A DNA stretch of 5,307 bases from NCBI GenBank assembly GCA_015494815.1, contig WGAK01000138.1:1-5307 (forward strand), written 5' to 3'. Each line of letters begins with the position of its first letter. The first letter of the stretch is position 1. The notes under the pieces are model-generated. The model saw nothing but the letters and a program-made list of their open reading frames with translations, did no database searches and was not told the DNA's origin. This DNA is from Anaerolineales bacterium (GTDB lineage: Bacteria; Chloroflexota; Anaerolineae; Anaerolineales; DRMV01). The translations under genes and the position numbers were made by a program. Shown here piece by piece: positions 1-5,307 of the stretch.

Positions 1-367
1 CACCGCGGCCGAGTGGGAGGGCTTGCGCTTTGCCTGGCGCGCGGTCAAGCATGTGCGCTCCAACGCCATCGTGCTGGCGCGGCCGGTGGACGGCGCCTGG
101 GCCACGGTGGGCGTGGGCGCGGGCCAGATGAGCCGGGTGGACGCGGTGCACATGGCCGTGTACAAAGCCGGCGACCGGGCCGCGGGCGCGGTGTTGGCCT
201 CCGATGCCTTCTTCCCCTTCCCCGACGGTGTGGCGCTGGCCGCAGAGCACGGCGTGACCGCGGTCATCCAGCCCGGCGGCTCCAAGCGCGACGCGTTGGT
301 GGTCGAAGAGGCCGACCGCCGCGGTTTGGCGATGGTGTTCACTGGCCGGCGGCACTTTCGGCATTAG
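1..367 (+). CDS. purH: PurH C-terminal part (AICAR transformylase / IMP cyclohydrolase), 5' end outside the window
   Basis: PurH is the cytoplasmic bifunctional enzyme that formylates AICAR with 10-formyl-tetrahydrofolate and closes the ring to give IMP, the last two steps of de novo purine synthesis. Only the last 121 residues are here, read in the frame whose first full codon begins at base 2 and ending at TAG 365-367. The piece lies in the transformylase domain and carries the family's hallmark strings: KHVRSNAIVLA, VGAGQMSRVDAV, ASDAFFPFPDGV, then AVIQPGGSKRD and the terminal MVFTGRRHFRH. The C-terminus falls exactly where PurH proteins normally end, so the gene is truncated only by the window edge. 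It is the only + strand gene here and overlaps the 3' end of pheA by 29 bp. No terminator hairpin with a T-run is visible after its stop codon, where the DNA is pheA coding sequence. Confidence 0.97.
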   Translation, partial: TAAEWEGLRFAWRAVKHVRSNAIVLARPVDGAWATVGVGAGQMSRVDAVHMAVYKAGDRAAGAVLASDAFFPFPDGVALAAEHGVTAVIQPGGSKRDALVVEEADRRGLAMVFTGRRHFRH

Positions 368-1193
368 GGCCGGGCCGGCGCGGATAGGTGCCCAGCACCC
401 GCAAGAAGGGCGCGATTTCGGCCAGATGAGCCAGTGCCCGCTGGCCGGGCCCTTGCCGCGCGTGTCCCAAAAAGTCCAGGTAGAAGCGATATTCCCACGG
501 GTGGCCGGGCAGGGGCCGCGATTCGATTTTGGTGAGGTTGATGTCGCGCAGCGCGAACACGCTCAACGCCTTGAACAGCGCGCCTGGCTGGTGGGGCAGG
601 GTGAAGGCGACGGAAGTCTTGTAGCCGTGGGGCGGTTCCGGGCCCTGGTAGGGTTCGCGGGCGACGAGGATGAAGCGGGTGTAGTTGGCGGGATTGTCCT
701 CCAGACCGGCGCGCAGCACCTGCAGGCCATAGACCACCGCGGCCCGCTGCGACGCGATGGCGGCCATGTCGGTGCGGCCCTGGTCGCGCAGGGCGCGGGC
801 GGCCCCGGCCGTGTCTTCCGCGGGCACCGGCTCCAGGCCCAGGGCCCGCAGCGAGCCTTCACATTGGGCCAGGGCCTGGGGGTGCGAGGCCACATAGCGC
901 ACTTGTTCCAGGCGCACGCCGGGCAGGGCCAGCAGGTAGTGCCGCACCCGAAAGACATGCTCGCCCACGATGTGCACGGGGTAGCGCAGCAGCAGGTCGT
1001 AGTTGCGGTGAATGCTGCCCGCGAGGGAGTTCTCGATGGGCAGCATGCCGTAGTCGGCCTGGCCCGCGACCACGGCCTGAAAGACATCCTCGAAGCGGCG
1101 GCAGGGCAGGGTCGTAGGCGGCTGGGGGAAGAATTCCCAGGCCGCGGCTTCGCTGTAAGCGCCGGGCTCGCCTTGGAAGGCTACGGTGGGCAT
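339..1193 (-). CDS. pheA: Prephenate dehydratase, monofunctional, with C-terminal ACT domain
   Basis: This 284-residue cytoplasmic enzyme decarboxylates and dehydrates prephenate to phenylpyruvate, the committed step to phenylalanine. The catalytic domain covers about residues 2-181. It begins with VAFQGEPGAYSEAA, has YGMLPIENSLAGS near residue 55, and carries the catalytic Thr-Arg-Phe motif (NYTRFILVAR, TRF at 172-174). An ACT regulatory domain follows at about 193-270, with GALFKAL (204-210) and ESRP (224-227). In this family these two motifs form the phenylalanine-binding site for feedback inhibition. There is no chorismate mutase domain, unlike E. coli PheA. The ATG at 1193-1191 was chosen because homologues start right before VAFQG and GGAGG lies 7 nt upstream; an open frame reaching back to 1355 would overlap the binding-protein gene and adds low-quality sequence. 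The usual family end (LGTYPR, near 272) is followed by about 12 extra residues encoded opposite the end of purH. Confidence 0.96.
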   Translation of the reverse strand: MPTVAFQGEPGAYSEAAAWEFFPQPPTTLPCRRFEDVFQAVVAGQADYGMLPIENSLAGSIHRNYDLLLRYPVHIVGEHVFRVRHYLLALPGVRLEQVRYVASHPQALAQCEGSLRALGLEPVPAEDTAGAARALRDQGRTDMAAIASQRAAVVYGLQVLRAGLEDNPANYTRFILVAREPYQGPEPPHGYKTSVAFTLPHQPGALFKALSVFALRDINLTKIESRPLPGHPWEYRFYLDFLGHARQGPGQRALAHLAEIAPFLRVLGTYPRRPGPNAESAAGQ

Positions 1194-1200
1194 GGACCAA

Positions 1201-1205
1201 CCTCC
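1201..1205 (-). promoter_or_regulatory. Ribosome binding site of pheA
   Basis: GGAGG on the - strand, 7 nt before the ATG at 1193. It fixes the pheA start. It sits only 5 nt after the T-run of the upstream hairpin, so a paused or terminated transcript would end just before it. Confidence 0.8.
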
Positions 1206-1210
1206 AAATG

Positions 1211-1238
1211 CAAAAGCGCCCGGCCGGAGCCGGGCGCT
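1211..1238 (-). terminator. Rho-independent terminator-like hairpin between the binding-protein gene and pheA
   Basis: Bases 1215-1224 and 1229-1238 form a perfect 10 bp stem (AGCGCCCGGC pairing with GCCGGGCGCT) with a 4-base loop. Read on the - strand, the stem runs into TTTT and then GCATTT. It lies 22 bp past the binding-protein stop codon and about 20 bp before the pheA start. The stem is very strong but the T-run is short, so termination may be partial. No promoter can fit between it and pheA, which leaves read-through as the simplest way to transcribe pheA from upstream. Confidence 0.75.
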
Positions 1239-1260
1239 GGTGTGAGCCCTCAGGGGGTGT

Positions 1261-2448
1261 TTACTTCCCCATCTCCGGCGGGCAGACCATCTTGTACATC
1301 TCAAACTCTTGGGCTTCGTTGATGCGCACGATGATGGCGCACTTGATGGGGTCACCCTCTTGGTTGAACTTCATGGTGCCCGTGACGCCCTCGAATTCGG
1401 GGATGCCGGCCAGCGCGTCGCGGATGCACTGGCGGTCGGTGGCCACATCGCCGGTCAGTTGGCCGCACTTCTCGATGGCGGCCTGCAGCAGGTGCACCGA
1501 GTCCCAGGTCAGGGCGGCCACATCGTCGGGCAGTTCGCCGTACTTGGCCTGGAAGGCGTCAATGAATTCCTTGGTCTTGCCCGTGGCGCCCTTGGTGGCC
1601 CAGTGGGTGCTGAAGTAGTAGCCCACGCAGTCCTCACCGCACAGTTTCATCAGTTCCGACGAGCCCCAGGAGTCACTGCCCAGGATGGGCTTGTCCCAGC
1701 CCAGGTCCTTGGCCTGCTTGACGATGAGGGGCACTTCGCTGTAGTACTGCGGCGTGAAGAGCACATCCGCGCCCGAGTTGACGATGTTGGTCAATTGGGC
1801 GCTGAAGTCCTTGTCGCCGGTGGTGAAGGACTCGTAGGCCACCACCTCCATGCCCATGTCCTCGGCCGCGGTCTTGAAGAACTCGGCCAGGCCCTTGGGG
1901 TAGTCGCTGGCGATGTCGTAGAGGATAGCCACCTTCTGGGCGCCGAACTCCTCCTTGGCGAACTGCGCCAGCACCTGGCCCTGGAAACTATCCAGGAACG
2001 CGGCCCGGAACACGAAGGGTCGGCCTTGCGTGGTGCGCGGGTTGGTGGACCAGGGGCTAATCATGGGGGTCTTGTGCTTGTCGGCTACTTCGCCCGTGGG
2101 CACGGCCTGTTTGGACGCGTAGGGGCCGATGATGGCCAGCACCTGGTCCTCGGTAATCAACTTGGTGGCCGCGGCCACCGCGGATTCGGCCTTGGATTCG
2201 TTGTCCTCGTGAATCACCTCGATGGTGTATTCCACGCCACCGACGGTGATTTTGCCGCCCGTCTCTTCCAACCACATCTCGATGGCCCGCTTGCCGTTCT
2301 CGCCCACCTTGGGGATGTCGCCGGTCAAGGGGGCCACATGGCCAATCTTGATGACGCCGCCATACGCGGCTTTGGGCGCTCGCTGACAGCCGCCAACCAG
2401 GGCCGCGACGGCCAGCCCAAGCAGAACCCAAAATGCCCATCGTCGCAT
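1261..2448 (-). CDS. ABC transporter substrate-binding lipoprotein, branched-chain amino acid (LivJ/LivK) type
   Basis: This 395-residue protein looks like the extracytoplasmic solute receptor of an ABC importer, class Peripla_BP_6 / type I periplasmic binding fold. The N-terminus has an Arg-Arg n-region, a hydrophobic stretch (about 5-18) and a lipobox LVGGC with Cys21, so it is probably lipid-anchored. Family landmarks follow: IKIGHVAPLTGD (33-44), a long LIT..QVLAIIGPYAS segment (97-112), MISPWSTNP (129-137), then VAILYDIASDYPKGLA (173-188) in the second lobe and WGSSEL (261-266). Six cysteines beyond Cys21 (270, 274, 328, 341, 370, 389) all lie in the C-terminal third. The start at ATG 2448-2446 has AAGGAGGAG just upstream. 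An in-frame ATG at 2487 is a rival. No permease or ATPase gene is in the window, so the partner transporter is elsewhere or outside. The substrate cannot be read from sequence: amino acids are most likely, but amides, urea or aromatic compounds are also bound by this family. Confidence 0.93.
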   Translation of the reverse strand: MRRWAFWVLLGLAVAALVGGCQRAPKAAYGGVIKIGHVAPLTGDIPKVGENGKRAIEMWLEETGGKITVGGVEYTIEVIHEDNESKAESAVAAATKLITEDQVLAIIGPYASKQAVPTGEVADKHKTPMISPWSTNPRTTQGRPFVFRAAFLDSFQGQVLAQFAKEEFGAQKVAILYDIASDYPKGLAEFFKTAAEDMGMEVVAYESFTTGDKDFSAQLTNIVNSGADVLFTPQYYSEVPLIVKQAKDLGWDKPILGSDSWGSSELMKLCGEDCVGYYFSTHWATKGATGKTKEFIDAFQAKYGELPDDVAALTWDSVHLLQAAIEKCGQLTGDVATDRQCIRDALAGIPEFEGVTGTMKFNQEGDPIKCAIIVRINEAQEFEMYKMVCPPEMGK

Positions 2449-2452
2449 CGTG

Positions 2453-2461
2453 CTCCTCCTT
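2453..2461 (-). promoter_or_regulatory. Ribosome binding site of the substrate-binding protein gene
   Basis: AAGGAGGAG on the - strand, with its AGGAGG core 6 nt before the ATG at 2448. This long match to the anti-Shine-Dalgarno sequence supports the 395-residue start over the in-frame ATG at 2487. The same 9-mer precedes the membrane protein gene at 3195. Confidence 0.85.
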
Positions 2462-2492
2462 CGGGGTGATGGAACGAACCAACGCATCTTTC

Positions 2493-2521
2493 AGTTTAGA
2501 GGATAGACACTTTTTTGTCAA
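2493..2521 (-). promoter_or_regulatory. Sigma70/SigA-type promoter for the substrate-binding protein gene
   Basis: On the - strand a perfect -35 box TTGACA (2521-2516) is followed by a 17-base spacer and TAAACT (2498-2493), which matches 4 of 6 bases of the -10 consensus including its first two and last positions. It lies in the only clearly AT-rich stretch of the window. Transcription should begin near 2486, about 38 bases before the preferred ATG at 2448. The predicted start point nearly coincides with another in-frame ATG at 2487-2485. Confidence 0.75.
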
Positions 2522-2530
2522 GGTGGATTT

Positions 2531-2545
2531 TTTGAGGCCATCAAA
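2531..2545. repeat. Small dyad (TTTGA-N5-TCAAA) upstream of the promoter
   Basis: Five-base arms TTTGA (2531-2535) and TCAAA (2541-2545) flank a 5-base centre. The dyad is centred about 20 bases upstream of the -35 box, a position where an activator or repressor could bind. The arms are short and AT-rich, so chance occurrence is quite possible and no regulator family is implied. Confidence 0.25.
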
Positions 2546-2553
2546 TCGTCACT

Positions 2554-2576
2554 TTTGCCCTTCCCAGAGCGGCAAA
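2554..2576. repeat. Inverted repeat TTTGCC-N11-GGCAAA after the glmS operon hairpin
   Basis: TTTGCC (2554-2559) and GGCAAA (2571-2576) could form a second, weaker stem-loop. On the - strand it directly follows the GC-rich hairpin at 2577-2594 and uses that hairpin's T-run as its first arm. It may help transcript 3'-end formation or may be incidental. Confidence 0.3.
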
Positions 2577-2594
2577 CCCGCCTCCGCAGGCGGG
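2574..2594 (-). terminator. Probable terminator hairpin of the yugP-like/glmS/membrane-protein operon
   Basis: CCCGCCT (2577-2583) and AGGCGGG (2588-2594) form a 7 bp GC-rich stem with a 4-base loop, beginning 22 bp past the stop codon of the membrane protein gene at 2617. On the - strand only three T residues follow, so it is a weak intrinsic terminator by sequence. Its place between an upstream operon and a separate promoter for the next gene favours a terminating role. Confidence 0.5.
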
Positions 2595-2616
2595 GTGAGG
2601 GCCGTTTTGCGCACTT

Positions 2617-3195
2617 TTAGCCCACGGGCGCGGGTGGCTCGTGCTCCGCCAGCGGCTCGGCTGCGCCCGCGCCGTTGGTCTCGTCGTGGCGAAAGATGGT
2701 CTTGCTCAGGTTCTGCAGCCAACCCACCACATCGCGGATGCTGAAGCCCACCAGCGAGCCCACGCCGAACGCCGCCAGGATGACGGTGTCTTCCGCGGTG
2801 GCCACCTGCTCGGCGTTGACCGCGGCCATCGAGACGCCCGTCAGCGAGGCCACGCCCCCGCGCGTCAGCGCGTAGACGATGAGGGCAAACAGCGCGGCCT
2901 CGAAGGGCCCCGACAGATATTTGCCCAGCCAGCGGGGGTCGTAGTCGTCCAGTTTGATGTAGTGCAGATAGAGCACCCGGATGCTGTAGAGCACATTGCC
3001 GATGGCCCCGCCCAGCGCGGCCGAGAGCAGGGGCACCACCAGGGGCTGCAGCCATTCCGCGGGGACCAGGTCTTGCAGCGCCTTGGTGTGCATCCACACC
3101 CAGCCCAGGGCCCCGCTGGCCGCCAGCAGCAGCACGATGTAGAAGCCCACCAGGCCGTACACCTGGCGTTGGTAGGTTTGGGAGGCGTGGGTCAT
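2617..3195 (-). CDS. Unrecognised membrane protein, about four transmembrane segments
   Basis: I do not recognise this 192-residue protein. It is hydrophobic, with likely membrane spans at about 13-35, 50-72, 97-112 and 136-153. The most distinctive part lies between spans 2 and 3: GGAIGNVLYSIRVLYLHYI (62-80) leads into a charged KLDDYDPRW stretch (81-89), then GKYLSGPFEAALFALIVY. The tail (about 171-192) is Ala/Glu/Pro-rich and probably soluble. No catalytic motif or transporter signature is visible. The start at ATG 3195-3193 is supported by AAGGAGGAG just upstream. A GTG at 3222-3220 would overlap the glmS stop codon as GTGA and add nine residues, but it has no good ribosome binding site. 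The gene follows glmS by 23 bp and ends before a hairpin, so it is likely the last gene of that operon and co-expressed with glmS. A link to envelope function is inference from context only. Confidence 0.85.
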   Translation of the reverse strand: MTHASQTYQRQVYGLVGFYIVLLLAASGALGWVWMHTKALQDLVPAEWLQPLVVPLLSAALGGAIGNVLYSIRVLYLHYIKLDDYDPRWLGKYLSGPFEAALFALIVYALTRGGVASLTGVSMAAVNAEQVATAEDTVILAAFGVGSLVGFSIRDVVGWLQNLSKTIFRHDETNGAGAAEPLAEHEPPAPVG

Positions 3196-3201
3196 GGTCG
3201 T

Positions 3202-3210
3202 CTCCTCCTT
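3202..3210 (-). promoter_or_regulatory. Ribosome binding site of the membrane protein gene
   Basis: AAGGAGGAG on the - strand, with its AGGAGG core 8 nt before ATG 3195. It decides between this start and the GTG at 3222 that overlaps the glmS stop. Confidence 0.8.
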
Positions 3211-3218
3211 ATGGCGGG

Positions 3219-5066
<1,848 letters not shown>

Positions 5067-5074
5067 GGATGGTA

Positions 5075-5081
5075 CTCCTCC
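5075..5081 (-). promoter_or_regulatory. Ribosome binding site of glmS
   Basis: GGAGGAG on the - strand, 8 nt before ATG 5066. It supports the start that puts the catalytic cysteine at position 2, rather than the upstream in-frame codon at 5087. Confidence 0.8.
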
Positions 5082-5095
5082 AAACAATCCTGCGC

Positions 5096-5307
5096 TCAGC
5101 GTCGGCGATTGCCCAGCGAGCGGGCCAGAAAGATGTAGTACATCAGTTGCATCAGCGCGGTCACGAACGCGGCCACATAGGTCAGCGCGGCCGCGTTGAG
5201 CACCTGGCTCACGCCGCGCGCTTCCTCTTCCCGGCGCACGATGCCGGTCTGGCGCAGCAGGCGCTTGGCTCGGGCCGAGGCGTTGAATTCCACCGGCAGG
5301 GTGACCA
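5096..5307 (-). CDS. YugP-family zinc metallopeptidase, C-terminal part, 5' end outside the window
   Basis: The last 69 residues are present, starting inside the gene at the window edge and ending at TGA 5098-5096. They begin VTLPVEFNASARAKRLL, continue through GIV..EEEARGVSQVLNAAALTYVAA, and finish in a hydrophobic membrane segment (about FVTALMQLMYYIFLA) plus a short basic tail ending NRRR. The LPVEFNAS and VLNAAALTYVAA strings are the conserved end of the YugP / Zn_peptidase_2 family, membrane-bound neutral zinc peptidases of unknown substrate. The HECGH-type zinc motif of the family would lie upstream of the window, so activity cannot be judged. It precedes glmS by 29 bp on the same strand, and any operon promoter would be outside the window. 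Confidence 0.88.
   Translation of the reverse strand, partial: VTLPVEFNASARAKRLLRQTGIVRREEEARGVSQVLNAAALTYVAAFVTALMQLMYYIFLARSLGNRRR

Noticed and set aside
1194..1355. N-terminal extension of pheA up to 1355
   Set aside because: The added residues are Arg/Ser-rich, would overlap the binding-protein 3' end and the hairpin, and homologues begin at VAFQG where a good ribosome binding site exists.
426..2469. Long + strand open frames opposite pheA and the binding protein (426-1322 and 1309-2469)
   Set aside because: They are antisense shadows of strongly supported genes in GC-rich DNA. Their translations are rich in His, Gly, Gln and Val with no family motif, and they lack plausible ribosome binding sites.
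2549..2623. Near-direct repeat CACTTTT(A)GCCC at 2550-2560 and 2612-2623
   Set aside because: Eleven-base near match with one inserted base in a short intergenic region; no third copy or symmetry, so chance is the simplest explanation.
5067..5095. A glmS ribozyme/riboswitch upstream of glmS
   Set aside because: Only 29 bp separate glmS from the upstream peptidase gene, far too little for the ribozyme core, and no matching sequence is seen.

Overview
This 5.3 kb window comes from a GC-rich bacterial chromosome and holds ordinary housekeeping and transport genes. Six protein-coding genes fill it; only purH lies on the + strand, and the two end genes are cut by the window. The combination of a YugP-type membrane zinc peptidase, a lipoprotein branched-chain-amino-acid-type binding protein, a free-standing prephenate dehydratase with an ACT domain, and AGGAGG-type ribosome binding sites would fit a Gram-positive-like or Chloroflexota (Anaerolineae-type) genome. 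That placement is only a guess from gene style.

Layout: (1) positions 1-367, + strand, the C-terminus of PurH (last steps of IMP synthesis). (2) positions 339-1193, - strand, pheA (prephenate dehydratase, phenylalanine branch), which meets purH tail to tail with a 29 bp overlap. (3) positions 1194-1260, a short gap with a perfect 10 bp hairpin plus T-run, placed just before the pheA ribosome binding site. (4) positions 1261-2448, - strand, a lipoprotein substrate-binding protein of the LivJ/LivK type. (5) positions 2449-2616, a 168 bp intergenic region holding a good sigma70-type promoter for the binding protein (TTGACA-17-TAAACT), a small dyad just upstream of it, and a GC-rich hairpin that probably ends the upstream operon. 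(6) positions 2617-5307, - strand, an apparent operon in transcription order: YugP-like peptidase (C-terminal part only), glmS, then a 192-residue unrecognised membrane protein, with gaps of 29 and 23 bp.

The genes look like two - strand transcription units in series. The first makes glucosamine-6-phosphate for envelope synthesis and carries two membrane proteins. The second starts at the intergenic promoter with the binding protein and may reach pheA by reading through the hairpin. I see no mobile element, RNA gene, CRISPR array or defence module. The most unusual observation is compositional: by hand scan the tetranucleotide palindromes ACGT, AGCT, GATC and CTAG do not occur at all, although the other mixed palindromes are present. 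Other points worth checking are the purH/pheA overlap, the hairpin against the pheA ribosome binding site, a possible leaderless start for the binding protein, and the unassigned membrane protein next to glmS.
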